Positions 26,727 to 35,034 of a stretch of DNA of 47,655 nucleotides are shown one piece after another. The stretch spans positions 1-47,655 of the forward strand of contig NZ_PHNT01000020.1 of the NCBI RefSeq assembly GCF_002834145.1, read 5' to 3'. The position numbers and the translations under genes were made by a program. Source of the stretch: Roseovarius salinarum. GTDB lineage: Bacteria > Pseudomonadota > Alphaproteobacteria > Rhodobacterales > Rhodobacteraceae. Under the pieces are notes generated by a model that did no database searches, was not told the origin of the DNA, and was given only the letters and a program-made list of their open reading frames with translations. Within the stretch, counting starts at the first letter, position 1. Each line of letters begins with the position of its first letter.

Positions 26727-28367
26727 TCAGTCGCGCGTCCGCAGCCGCGTGCGCTGCACGATGAAGATGGTTACAAGCGGTGCCAGAACGGTGATCGCCG
26801 CCACGCTCAACAGGATCCAGCCCAGTTCGGAGTAGTCCTGCGGAACCTCGACCTCGCCCGTCTCCTGATCGCGCACCTCGCGGGTGACCTCGAAGATCTG
26901 GTTGAGGTATTTCGTCAGCAGGCTGCTGGCCGACAGCGCGAGGTTGGTGAACGACGCCATGACGGCGAAGAAGGTGGCCTTCAGGTTCGCCGGCGCGTTG
27001 CGCGCGATCCAGGCCAGCATCGGGATCATGGCGACCTGGCCCAGCGGCGACTCGAGCGCGGTGTCGATGATGGCAATGAACCGCGCGTCGACGATCCCGT
27101 CGGTCAACGGGCCGGTCCATTCGTGTATCCCGTAGTAAAGGCCGATGTTGGGCATCGACAGCACGCCGTTGGCGAGGGTCAGGACGATGACGATCCAGAC
27201 GATCGAATGGGTGGCCATCAAGGGCCGCAACACGACCAGCCCGACGAGCGTCAGCACCGAGGTGATGAGCGACAGCACCGACAGGAACCGCTGGTCGAAT
27301 CCCAGCACGTCGATCGAGAACCAGTTGTAACCGGGGCCCGGCAGGGGCACGGCGCGGAACACGAAGATGATGATCGCCGTGCCGATCAGCGCGCGCGCCT
27401 TGGCGGGCTCCAGCACGGCCACGAGTTGACGCATCAGCACGATGACGATGGCCATAGAGCCGGCAAAGACGAGCTCCTGGGAATAGGGCACGTCGGACAC
27501 GCCGATCGCGATGGTCAGCGCGACGAACAGCCCGCCGCCGACGAAATACCACGGGTTGGCCTCGGAGGCCTCGTTCACGCGATCGAGCACCGCGTCGATC
27601 TCGCCCTCGTGCCAGCCCTGCCGCCGCAGGCGCCGGCGCGCGGTGATCTTCTGCAGCGCTGCCAGGATCACGCCGGACACCGAGATCGCCGGTATCGCGA
27701 GGGCCATCAGGTAGATGTCGGCATAGGTCTCGACCTTCTGCGGCTCGCTCATGCCCTCCACGCCGCGGAACATGTAGATGTTGAGCGCGGCCACCAGCAC
27801 GGTGCCGGTGATCACCGCGAAGCGGCCCAGCGTCTGCATGGTGGTGTGCAGCTCGCGCTCGCGCTCGTCGCTCAGCGGGTTGCCCTCGGCGTCCACCCTG
27901 GGCACCGCCTCCACCGACATCGCGTCGGCGACCGCGTCCTGGATCACGTATCCGGTGGGTGCCAGAAGCTGGGCCGTGACATACCACGCCGACACCGGCA
28001 GGATCCCGGCCATCCAGTCGCGATAGGTTATCAGGAAGAACATGATCGTCAGGCTGGCCGCGATCAGGCCGGCGCCCAGGTAGACCAGAAGCCACTTCCA
28101 CCGCCAGATCAGGTCGACGAAATGGCCCAGCGGCATCTTCAGCGCCCAGGGCAGCCCTGCCCAGAAGCTCAGCCCGGCCAGGAAGGCCGCCGACAGCCCG
28201 AGGTAGTCCTTGACGAAGAAGGTGCCGACGATCGCCGTCAGCCCCGAGATCCCGGCGGCCAGGTAGATCATCAGCGGCGGCAGGAAGGTCCAACGCACCT
28301 GCCGGGCCAGATCGAACACCACGGCGTCGATCCAGCTCATCACCGTGCGTGCGGGGGTCATGCTCAT
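26727..28367 (-). CDS. MFS transporter resembling folate/biopterin (BT1) carriers
   Basis: A 546-residue membrane protein with about twelve spans. The first helices (FLPPLMIYLAAGISGLTAIV, then FVKDYLGLSAAFLAGLSFWAGLPWALKMPLGHFVDL) show the BT1/FBT signature: a long first loop ending in PW-x-x-K-x-x-x-G---D. A large cytosolic loop with an acidic/basic stretch (ADAMSVEAVPRVDAEGNPLSDERERELH) and a second long loop (EVTREVRDQETGEVEVPQDYSE) are characteristic additions. BT1 proteins carry folates, pterins or S-adenosylmethionine; in proteobacteria the substrate is unknown. Convergent with the MATE gene and 77 bp after arsC on the same strand. Confidence 0.65.
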   Translation of the reverse strand: MSMTPARTVMSWIDAVVFDLARQVRWTFLPPLMIYLAAGISGLTAIVGTFFVKDYLGLSAAFLAGLSFWAGLPWALKMPLGHFVDLIWRWKWLLVYLGAGLIAASLTIMFFLITYRDWMAGILPVSAWYVTAQLLAPTGYVIQDAVADAMSVEAVPRVDAEGNPLSDERERELHTTMQTLGRFAVITGTVLVAALNIYMFRGVEGMSEPQKVETYADIYLMALAIPAISVSGVILAALQKITARRRLRRQGWHEGEIDAVLDRVNEASEANPWYFVGGGLFVALTIAIGVSDVPYSQELVFAGSMAIVIVLMRQLVAVLEPAKARALIGTAIIIFVFRAVPLPGPGYNWFSIDVLGFDQRFLSVLSLITSVLTLVGLVVLRPLMATHSIVWIVIVLTLANGVLSMPNIGLYYGIHEWTGPLTDGIVDARFIAIIDTALESPLGQVAMIPMLAWIARNAPANLKATFFAVMASFTNLALSASSLLTKYLNQIFEVTREVRDQETGEVEVPQDYSELGWILLSVAAITVLAPLVTIFIVQRTRLRTRD

Positions 28368-28444
28368 CGCGTCTGCCCGGTCTGACTTTCTCCAGTAGAG
28401 GCCGCGCGCCGGGCGGAATCAAGCGTTCCGCGCCCCCTCCGGCA

Positions 28445-28786
28445 TCACAGGATCGACAGCACGGACTCCGGTGGCCGGCCCAGCGCGGCGCGCGCGCCCG
28501 CGATCACGATGGGCCGTTCGATCAGCCCGGGATGCGCGGCCATCGCCTCGATCAGCCTGTCCGGGTCGTCGTCCTTCGACAGGCCCAGCTCGCGGAAAAG
28601 CGCCTCCTTGGGCCGCATCATCGCGATCGCGGGCACGCCCAGCCTTGCGTGGACGGCGCGCAGTTCCTCGGCCGACGGCGGGTCGTCGAGGTAACGGCGC
28701 ACCCGCGGATCGAGCCCGCGGTCCCGCAAGAGCTTTAGCGTCTCGCGCGACTTGGTGCAGCGCGGGTTGTGCCAGATGGTGATCAA
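28445..28786 (-). CDS. arsC: Arsenate reductase, glutaredoxin-coupled type
   Basis: A 113-residue protein reducing arsenate to arsenite, or a Spx/ArsC-like homologue. The nucleophilic cysteine is Cys10 in [11 protein letters not shown]; the arginines that bind arsenate appear in ERPIV ([10 protein letters not shown]) and GRPPESV. I start it at the TTG of 28786 because this TTG overlaps the pyrD stop in a TTGA arrangement and has GGAGG 7 nt upstream; a TTG two codons earlier would abut the ribosome-binding site. No arsR or arsB neighbours, so this is a housekeeping copy rather than an arsenic operon. Confidence 0.87.
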   Translation of the reverse strand: MITIWHNPRCTKSRETLKLLRDRGLDPRVRRYLDDPPSAEELRAVHARLGVPAIAMMRPKEALFRELGLSKDDDPDRLIEAMAAHPGLIERPIVIAGARAALGRPPESVLSIL

Positions 28787-29841
28787 AGCCAATCCTCCCT
28801 TGCGGTGCCCACGGCGTCGGCCACGGTGGCGAAGCCGTCCTCGGCCAGCCGCGCATCCAGCCCTTCGGTGATCCGAGGGACCAGCGACAGGCCGTGAAGG
28901 CTCAGCGCGGTGTAGAGCTGCACGGCGCGCGCGCCGGCGCGGATCTTGGCATAGGCATCCTCTGCCGAGGCGATGCCGCCCACGCCGATGAGCGGCATCT
29001 TCCCGTCCGTGATTTTCGACAGCCGCGCCAGCACGCGCGTTGATCTGTCGAACAGCGGGCGGCCCGACAGCCCGCCCGCCTCGTCCCGCGCGGGGCTCGT
29101 CAGCCCCTCGCGCGACAGCGTCGTATTGGTGGCGATGATCCCGGCGACGCCGCCCGCCTGCGCGACGTCGGCGATTTCCGTGAGTTCCGCCTCGGACAGG
29201 TCGGGCGCGATCTTCAGGAACACCGGGATCGGCCGGGGCAGCCAGTCACGCGCCTCCATCACGCCCGCCAGCAGCGCCGAAAGCGCCTCGGCGCCCTGCA
29301 ACTCGCGCAGCTTCTCGGTGTTTGGGCTGGACACGTTCACCGTCGCGAAATCGAGGTGCCGGCCGCAATGCGCCAGCACGCGCGCGAAATCCTCGGCGCG
29401 GTCGGGGCTGTCCTTGTTCGCGCCCAGGTTCAGGCCGATGACCGCGTCCGCCGGCCGCCCGGCCAGCCGCCGCGCCACCGCCTCCATGCCGTCGTTGTTG
29501 AACCCGAAGCGGTTTATGACCGCATCGTCGGCGGGCAGGCGAAACAGCCGCGGCCGCGGGTTGCCGGGCTGCGGCTGCGGCGTGACGGCGCCCGCTTCCA
29601 GGAACCCGAAGCCCGCCCGCGACAGCGGCCCCAGGGCCTCGGCGTTCTTGTCGAAGCCGGCGGCAAGCCCGACCGGGTTGGGCAGGTCCAGCCCGGCCAC
29701 CCGAGTGCGCAGCCGCGGCGACGCGACGGGGCCGGGCCGCGGCGCCAGCCCCGCACGCAGCGCGAGAATCGCCAGCCTGTGCGCGCGCTCGGGGTCGATA
29801 CGGCGCAGCGCGGCGAGGCCCGTGCGTTCAAGCATGCTCAT
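28783..29841 (-). CDS. pyrD: Dihydroorotate dehydrogenase (quinone)
   Basis: A 352-residue class 2 enzyme that oxidises dihydroorotate to orotate in pyrimidine synthesis, passing electrons to the quinone pool at the inner membrane. The amphipathic N-terminal helices that dip into the membrane ([20 protein letters not shown]) are present. [24 protein letters not shown], the catalytic Ser in [24 protein letters not shown] and [11 protein letters not shown] follow in order. Start and stop each overlap a neighbour by 4 bp (ATGA with the DUF952 gene, TTGA with arsC), so three genes are translationally coupled. Confidence 0.95.
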   Translation of the reverse strand: MSMLERTGLAALRRIDPERAHRLAILALRAGLAPRPGPVASPRLRTRVAGLDLPNPVGLAAGFDKNAEALGPLSRAGFGFLEAGAVTPQPQPGNPRPRLFRLPADDAVINRFGFNNDGMEAVARRLAGRPADAVIGLNLGANKDSPDRAEDFARVLAHCGRHLDFATVNVSSPNTEKLRELQGAEALSALLAGVMEARDWLPRPIPVFLKIAPDLSEAELTEIADVAQAGGVAGIIATNTTLSREGLTSPARDEAGGLSGRPLFDRSTRVLARLSKITDGKMPLIGVGGIASAEDAYAKIRAGARAVQLYTALSLHGLSLVPRITEGLDARLAEDGFATVADAVGTAREDWL

Positions 29842-30599
29842 CCGAAGCGCCCCCCGGCCTCGGCCGGCCGGCAACGGATCAGCCGAGAGGTGCTCACCGC
29901 CGCCTGCCGGTGCACGACCGCCGTCCGGTAGGCCGGGTCCGTCACCATCTCCAGGAAGGCGTGCGCGGTGGGATAGCGCGCGATGAACAGGTGATCCCAG
30001 TGCTCGTTCGGCGGGCCGATCAGCACCCCCTCGAAACCGCCGCGCCACAGGATCGTGATCCCCAGCCGGTCGAGGATCGGCGCGGTTTCGGCGCCGTAGC
30101 GGGCATAGGCCTCAGCCCCGGACAGCCCCGCCACCGCCAGTGCATGGTCGGCCGGGTAGGCCGCGGTCTCTCGCAGTCGCACGAGGTTGAGCATCTCCAC
30201 GGGCCGGTCGCGCTCCATCGCCTTGAACCGGTCGAACTGCGCGCGCGCCGGGTCGACATGGCCTGCCACGCACTCGGGGAAGCGGTGCGCACCGTCCGCC
30301 AGCGGCAGCGGCACGATCCAGGCGAGATCGGCCAGCGTCAGCGCGCGGTAGAGATGCGGAAACAGGGCCCCGCCGCGCGAGCGTTCCCAACGCAGGGCCT
30401 CGCCCAGCGTGTCCGTGTCCACGGCGGCCAGCATCAGCCCGTCCTCGCCCGCGAAATGCTTCGCGGCCGTCCCGGCTGCCTGGTCGGCGGTGGAGAGGTG
30501 GATGAAGCCGTCCGCGACGTCCACCGGCGCGCCGTCGGTCCGGCCCTCGGCGCGCAGCGTCTCCCACTCGGGGCCGCGGAGTATCTTGTAGATCAGCAT
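29838..30599 (-). CDS. DUF952-DUF1330 fusion protein
   Basis: A 253-residue cytosolic protein with two joined domains. Residues 1 to ~110 match DUF952 ([55 protein letters not shown]); DUF952 is usually a separate protein of ~110 residues encoded next to pyrD. Residues ~150-253 match DUF1330 ([56 protein letters not shown]), a dimeric alpha/beta-barrel fold. Function of neither is known; the link to pyrD suggests nucleotide metabolism. Start chosen at 30599, where MLIYKI begins the DUF952 domain and AGAAGAG precedes. Confidence 0.82.
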   Translation of the reverse strand: MLIYKILRGPEWETLRAEGRTDGAPVDVADGFIHLSTADQAAGTAAKHFAGEDGLMLAAVDTDTLGEALRWERSRGGALFPHLYRALTLADLAWIVPLPLADGAHRFPECVAGHVDPARAQFDRFKAMERDRPVEMLNLVRLRETAAYPADHALAVAGLSGAEAYARYGAETAPILDRLGITILWRGGFEGVLIGPPNEHWDHLFIARYPTAHAFLEMVTDPAYRTAVVHRQAAVSTSRLIRCRPAEAGGRFG

Positions 30600-30660
30600 G
30601 GGGCTCTTCTGCGGCCTGCGCGCGGGCGGGTCAAGGGTGCGGGCCACCCATCCCCCGACC

Positions 30661-30721
30661 TTCATCTTGCCCGAAATACTCCGGGGGAGTCGCCCGCAAG
30701 GGCGACGGGGGCAGCGCCCCC
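30661..30721 (-). repeat. Intergenic repeat element copy 3 (core + two hairpins)
   Basis: Core GGAGTATTT-CG-GGCAAGATGAA on the minus strand (30682-30661), preceded in element orientation by hairpins GGGGGC/GCCCCC (30707-30721) and GTCGCCC/GGGCGAC (30689-30706). It lies directly after the stop of the glutaredoxin-CcdA gene and points the same way. Confidence 0.88.
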
Positions 30722-30738
30722 CGTGCGCCGCCCGACCG

Positions 30739-31917
30739 TCAGCCCAGCAGGTCGGGGCGCAGCACCATCACCGCACCCAGCGCCAGCAGCACCACCCCGC
30801 CCACAAGGTGCGAGATGCGGCTGAACCGGCCCGTGGCCGCGACGGCCCGCAGCGTGACCATCGCCGTCACGAAGATCGCCGTGTCGTCCAGCAGGAAGAC
30901 CCCGAGGTAAAGCGCGAGATAGCCGTAGTGCGCACCCGCCGGCAGGTCGTGCATCGCCAGCACCTGCGTGTAGACCGCCGGCACCCCGGCCGAGCACAGC
31001 AGCTCCACCAGGTTGACCACCACCGCCAGCGCCGCCACGCCGAGGGCGGCCAACGCCAGGCCGGGCCGGTTGACCAGCGCGTCGAGCCGGTCGCGGATGC
31101 GCCGGCGCTGCTGGCCGGGCGTCACGCGGCACACGCCCTCGGGGTTGGTCCAGTATTCGCGCAGGTAATAGACGCCCGCCGCCAGCGCCAGCGCCCCGAT
31201 GGCCAGCCGCAGCCACCCGGCCGCCCCGATCCAGAGCACGACGTTCAGCCAGGCGGCCATCACCGCGAAATACATCGCCCCCGTGGCCAGCAGGAACACC
31301 GCGCCCAGCGTCCACATGCGCCGGCGATCCTCGACCCCCAGCAGCAACCCGATCAGCAGCGCGAGCACCCACATCGCGCAGGGGTTGAAGCCGTCCACGC
31401 CGGCCAGAACGACCGTGAGCGCGGGCAGCGACAGCCGGTCGAGCGTGATCTCGCCCACGAGCGGCAGGGTCACCGTCTCCGGCAGGGGCGGGGCCGCCGT
31501 GTCCGCTGGTGGCGGCACGGGCGCCTGCGCCCCGGCGCGGAGATCGGCCACGCGGTCGGGGCAGGGCACCTCGCGGCACAGCGCGACCATGTCGCGGTAG
31601 CGTTGCGTCGTGGCCGCGCCGGCGAATCCCACCTGGTGGCGGGCGCCGATCACCACCAGCGGCACTGCCGGCCGGTCGATTCCAAGCGCGGCGTTCACCC
31701 GTTGAAACAGGCGGTTGTTGTCCGCCGAGGGACCGAGCTCGATCGCGTTGACCCCAAGCGCGGGATCCTGCGCCGCGATCTCGGCCAGCGCGGCGCGGGC
31801 ACGGTTGCAATATGGGCAACCCTCCTGCCAGAACACATGCGCGGTGACCTGCTGGGCGGCGGCGGGCAGGGCGGTCAGGATCAACAGGAACAGCGGGGCG
31901 AGGTGGCGCAGGGTCAT
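30739..31917 (-). CDS. Exported glutaredoxin-like domain fused to CcdA/DsbD-type membrane domain
   Basis: A 392-residue protein: signal peptide (LAPLFLLILTALPAAAQQ), a periplasmic thioredoxin/glutaredoxin fold with redox-active CPYC (FWQEGCPYCNRARAAL) and cis-Pro in RPAVPLVVIG, a proline-rich linker, then about six to eight spans carrying the two CcdA-type cysteines: NPC in GVDGFNPCAMWVL and Cys in VELLCSAGVPAVY. It plausibly takes electrons from cytosolic thioredoxin and delivers them to its own periplasmic CPYC, as DsbD does with separate domains. The start at 31917 is chosen because the signal peptide begins there; a TTG further upstream is possible. Partner and target proteins are unknown. 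Confidence 0.8.
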   Translation of the reverse strand: MTLRHLAPLFLLILTALPAAAQQVTAHVFWQEGCPYCNRARAALAEIAAQDPALGVNAIELGPSADNNRLFQRVNAALGIDRPAVPLVVIGARHQVGFAGAATTQRYRDMVALCREVPCPDRVADLRAGAQAPVPPPADTAAPPLPETVTLPLVGEITLDRLSLPALTVVLAGVDGFNPCAMWVLALLIGLLLGVEDRRRMWTLGAVFLLATGAMYFAVMAAWLNVVLWIGAAGWLRLAIGALALAAGVYYLREYWTNPEGVCRVTPGQQRRRIRDRLDALVNRPGLALAALGVAALAVVVNLVELLCSAGVPAVYTQVLAMHDLPAGAHYGYLALYLGVFLLDDTAIFVTAMVTLRAVAATGRFSRISHLVGGVVLLALGAVMVLRPDLLG

Positions 31918-31972
31918 CAGGGTGTGGCGCGTGTCGTTCGCCCCGATCCTAGGCGGTGGCACGAAGGCGTCG

Positions 31973-31986
31973 TTGATCGGTGTCAA
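31973..31986. promoter_or_regulatory. FNR/CRP-type box TTGAT-CGGT-GTCAA
   Basis: TTGATCGGTGTCAA differs from the FNR consensus TTGAT-N4-ATCAA at one base and resembles FnrL/DnrR-type boxes of this group. It lies between the divergent glutaredoxin-CcdA and methyltransferase genes, about 56 bp from the former's start. Oxygen- or nitric-oxide-dependent control of the thiol protein would make sense but is inference. Confidence 0.5.
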
Positions 31987-32057
31987 GGTGCACGAGGCTT
32001 TACATCCGCCGCGCGGTCGGCTCTATCCTGTGCCCCGCCGATGATGAGAAGATGCGA

Positions 32058-33257
32058 ATGGTTTCCGTCGAGGACCAATACGAGGCCTATCCCTATCCCG
32101 AGCGCGACCCGGCCGAGGAAAAGGACCGGCTGATCACGGGCTCGCCCTCGCACCCGCTGGAGATCGACCATTTCCTGTTCGGCGGGCAGCGCGACTGGTC
32201 GCAGCCCCTGCACGCGCTGGTGGCCGGTGGCGGCACCGGCGACGGGCTGATCCAGCTCGCCCAGCTCATGGCCAGCGCCGGGCGGCCGTGCGAGATCACC
32301 TATATCGACCTGTCGCGCGCCGCGCGTGAAGTCGCCGAGGCCCGCGCGGCCGCGCGGGGGCTGACGGGCATCTCCTTCGTCACCGGCAGCCTGCTGGACG
32401 CGCCCGGGCTGGGCCGGTTCGACTATATCGACTGCTGTGGCGTGCTGCACCACCTGCCGGACCCCGCCGCCGGCTTCCGGGCCCTGCGCGATGCGCTCGC
32501 GCCCGGCGGCGGGCTGGGGTTCATGGTCTACGCGCCCCACGGCCGTGCCGGGGTCTATCCGCTTCAGGAAGCCTTCGAGGCGCTCTACGGCGATCTTTCC
32601 GCGCCCGAGAAGCTCGCCGCGGCGCGCGCCGCGATGGACAAGGTGCCCGAGGGCCACCCGTTCCGCTGCAACCCCAACCTGGGCGATCACATGTCGAGCG
32701 ACGCGGGTTTCTTCGACCTGCTTTTGCACTCGCAGGACACGCCCTTCGACGTGGGCACGCTTCTGGACACGCTGGGCGCGACGGGATGGGCGCTGTCGGG
32801 TTTCACCATGCCGGTGCTCTACGATCTCGCGCGACTGGTGGAGGTGCCCGCGGGCATGTCGCCGGACCGGGCCATGGCGGTGGCCGAGAAGCTGCGCGGC
32901 ACGATCAAGACGCACGTGGGCTATGCCGTTCCCGCCGACGAGGCGCGGGCCCCCGCCACGGGGCGCAACCGGGCGCTGGTGCCGCACCTGGTGGGCGTGG
33001 AGGCCCGCGGGCTGGCGCGCGCCGTGGGGCAGGGACAGGCGCCGCCGGTGAATTTCGCCGGCGTCTCTGGGCGGCTGGAGCTGCCGAAACAGGCGGCGCC
33101 GCTGATCGGCGCGATCGACGGGCGGCGCAGCCTGTCGCAGATCGCCGGCGCCGCGGGCGCCGATCCGATCGGCATGGGCGCCACCTGGGCGCGGGTCGAG
33201 GCGGAACTGACCGGCTGGGGGCTGCTGCGCTACTCCGCGTTGCTGGCGCAGGCGTAG
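32058..33257 (+). CDS. SAM-dependent methyltransferase with C-terminal PqqD-like domain
   Basis: A 399-residue protein. The N-terminal motif DQYEAYPYPERDP and SPSHPLEIDHFLFGG precede a class I Rossmann methyltransferase (motif I ALVAGGGTGDGLIQLA, YIDLSRAA, FDYIDCCGVLHHLPDP). After ~200 residues of further helices comes a C-terminal segment LIGAIDGRRSLSQIAGAAG ... LTGWGLLRY that resembles the PqqD-like winged helix that binds precursor peptides. This combination might modify a peptide or protein. Two ATGs are close; AGAAG is better spaced for 32058. The SRAP gene follows after 4 bp. Confidence 0.72.
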   Translation: MVSVEDQYEAYPYPERDPAEEKDRLITGSPSHPLEIDHFLFGGQRDWSQPLHALVAGGGTGDGLIQLAQLMASAGRPCEITYIDLSRAAREVAEARAAARGLTGISFVTGSLLDAPGLGRFDYIDCCGVLHHLPDPAAGFRALRDALAPGGGLGFMVYAPHGRAGVYPLQEAFEALYGDLSAPEKLAAARAAMDKVPEGHPFRCNPNLGDHMSSDAGFFDLLLHSQDTPFDVGTLLDTLGATGWALSGFTMPVLYDLARLVEVPAGMSPDRAMAVAEKLRGTIKTHVGYAVPADEARAPATGRNRALVPHLVGVEARGLARAVGQGQAPPVNFAGVSGRLELPKQAAPLIGAIDGRRSLSQIAGAAGADPIGMGATWARVEAELTGWGLLRYSALLAQA

Positions 33258-33261
33258 GCCG

Positions 33262-33933
33262 ATGTGCGGGCGTTTCGCCGTCACCCTGCCCGACGACGCG
33301 ATGGCGCGGCTTTTCGCGGCGCGGCCCGCCAACGACCTGCCGCCGGTGCCCAACTACAACGTGTGCCCGACAATGCCGGTCCACGCGGTGTCGCTGGGCG
33401 AGGGCGGCCGCCATCTCGGCGCCATGCGCTGGGGGTTCGTGCCGCACTGGTACGACACGCCCGACGACGGCCCGCTGCTCATCAACGCCCGCGCCGAGAC
33501 CATCGCCGAGAAACCGGCCTTCCGCAGTGCCTGCCGAAACCGCCGCTGCCTGATCCCGGCGGCGGGGTTCTACGAATGGTCCAGGGGCGCCGACGGAACC
33601 AAGCTGCCGTGGTTCGTGCGTGCCGCCGACGGCGCGCCCCTGGTGTTCGCCGGCGTATGGCAGGTCTGGGAGCGCGGCGACCAGCGCATCGCCAGCTGCG
33701 CCATCGTCACCACCGAATCCAGCCCGGACGTGGCCCACATCCACCACCGCATGCCGGTGATCGTCGCGCCCGAGCACTGGGGCTTCTGGCTGGGCGAAGA
33801 GGGGCGGGGCGCCGCGCGGCTCATGCATCCCGCGCCCGAGGGCGCGGTGACGGCCCACCGGGTCAGCCGGGCCGTCAACTCCAACCGCGCGCAAGGCCCG
33901 GAGCTGATCGAGCCGCTGGAGGACGGGGAATGA
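33262..33933 (+). CDS. SRAP domain protein (HMCES/YedK), abasic-site DNA-protein crosslinker
   Basis: A 223-residue protein of the HMCES family. The self-cleaved N-terminus exposes catalytic Cys2 (MCGRF) that forms a thiazolidine with abasic sites in single-stranded DNA; Asn75 (INARAET), Glu105 (GFYEW) and His161 (IHHRMP) complete the active site. It shields abasic sites at stalled forks and may counter error-prone repair. Full family length, intact residues. Starts 4 bp after the methyltransferase stop, so co-transcription is likely though the functional link is unclear. Confidence 0.95.
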   Translation: MCGRFAVTLPDDAMARLFAARPANDLPPVPNYNVCPTMPVHAVSLGEGGRHLGAMRWGFVPHWYDTPDDGPLLINARAETIAEKPAFRSACRNRRCLIPAAGFYEWSRGADGTKLPWFVRAADGAPLVFAGVWQVWERGDQRIASCAIVTTESSPDVAHIHHRMPVIVAPEHWGFWLGEEGRGAARLMHPAPEGAVTAHRVSRAVNSNRAQGPELIEPLEDGE

Positions 33934-34044
33934 CGGCGGCGGAACCCTGCACAGCCCGTGTGCAACCGCGCCGCTTGCCCGTGGCGCACGCGCGCGCCAT
34001 ATCGGCGCAAGGCAAGTGAAGATACGGAACAGGAGGCACCCTTC

Positions 34045-34587
34045 ATGGAAGACCCCAAGTTAGTCACCATCTCGGGATCGTTGCGCGCGGGCTCCTACAA
34101 CCGGATGCTGCTGCGCGAGGCGGTCGCCGCCTTCGGCCCCGCTCAGGTGACCGAGGCCGACATCCGCTTCCCGCTTTACGACGGGGATCTCGAGGACGCC
34201 GAGGGCGTGCCCGAGGCGGTCGAACGCCTGGCCGGCCAGATCCGCGAGGCCGATGCGCTGGTGATCTCCTCGCCCGAGTACAACAAGGGCATTTCCGGCG
34301 TGATGAAGAACGCGCTGGACTGGCTCAGCCGGGTCGAGGGGCCGGTGTTCAAGAAGACGCCGACGGTCGTCATGTCCGCCAACGCGGGGCGCACGGGCGG
34401 GGAAACCGGCCAGTTCATGCTGCGCAGCTGCCTGATCCCGCTGCAGCCCGACGTGCTGGATGGCCCGATGCTTTGCGTGGCGCATGCAGGTGACGAGTTC
34501 GACGCGGACGGGAACCTGAAGAACGATCGTTACCGCAAGGTGCTTGAAGGGCGGATGCGCACCTTGCGCAAGGCCGCCACCGGCTGA
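34045..34587 (+). CDS. NADPH-dependent FMN reductase family protein
   Basis: A 180-residue flavodoxin-fold protein: the phosphate loop SGSLRAGSYNRML near the start and SPEYNKGISGVMKNALDWLSR in the middle are the two FMN-binding signatures of the ArsH/SsuE/ChrR-type reductases. It reduces FMN, quinones or chromate with NAD(P)H in the cytosol. Start ATG has a perfect AGGAGG 8 nt upstream. Convergent with the VOC gene that follows, with only 8 bp between. Confidence 0.9.
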   Translation: MEDPKLVTISGSLRAGSYNRMLLREAVAAFGPAQVTEADIRFPLYDGDLEDAEGVPEAVERLAGQIREADALVISSPEYNKGISGVMKNALDWLSRVEGPVFKKTPTVVMSANAGRTGGETGQFMLRSCLIPLQPDVLDGPMLCVAHAGDEFDADGNLKNDRYRKVLEGRMRTLRKAATG

Positions 34588-34595
34588 GGCGCGCA

Positions 34596-34994
34596 TCACC
34601 CCGGTGCGGCGATCTCGAGCAGATTGCCGTCCGGGTCACGGATGTAGAGAGAGGTGATCGGACCCGTGGCGCCCGTGCGCGGCACCGGGCCGAGTTCCAC
34701 AGTCACGTCGCTGTTTCCCAGATGGGCCAGCCAGTCCGAAATCGGCGCTTGCGTCAGGAAACACAGGTCGGCCGAGCCGGGCGCGGGCCGCGCTGCATGT
34801 GGCGCGATCTCGTGGCCGGCCGCGTGCAGGTTGATCTTCTGGTCGCCGAATACCAGCGCCCAACGCGCGGCGCCGTCCGCGCCGGTGAAGCGTTCGGGGC
34901 GCATGCCGAGAACGTCGCGGTAGAACGCGCAGGTCGCGGCGATGTCGGCGATCGTGAGCACCAGGTGGTCGAGCGTGGCAACGGTTGGCGGCAT
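34596..34994 (-). CDS. VOC-family protein
   Basis: A 132-residue vicinal-oxygen-chelate protein of the short dioxygenase-like type. LDHLVLTIADIAATCAFYRDVLGM opens the first module, KINLHAAGHEIAPHA carries the second ligand histidine, and the final strand SLYIRDPDGNLLEIA supplies the metal-binding Glu, so all three expected ligands (His, His, Glu) appear present. Substrate unknown. The start at 34994 is preceded by AGGGA; it is divergent from the dehydratase gene at 41 bp. Confidence 0.88.
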   Translation of the reverse strand: MPPTVATLDHLVLTIADIAATCAFYRDVLGMRPERFTGADGAARWALVFGDQKINLHAAGHEIAPHAARPAPGSADLCFLTQAPISDWLAHLGNSDVTVELGPVPRTGATGPITSLYIRDPDGNLLEIAAPG

Positions 34995-35034
34995 GCGTCT
35001 TGTCCCTGCTGATCGCGATTCATACTCTCTCGCC

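Noticed and set aside
28445..28792. arsC start at the TTG two codons upstream
   Set aside because: GGAGG would be only 1 nt away; the next TTG has proper spacing and overlaps the pyrD stop in the same style as its neighbours.
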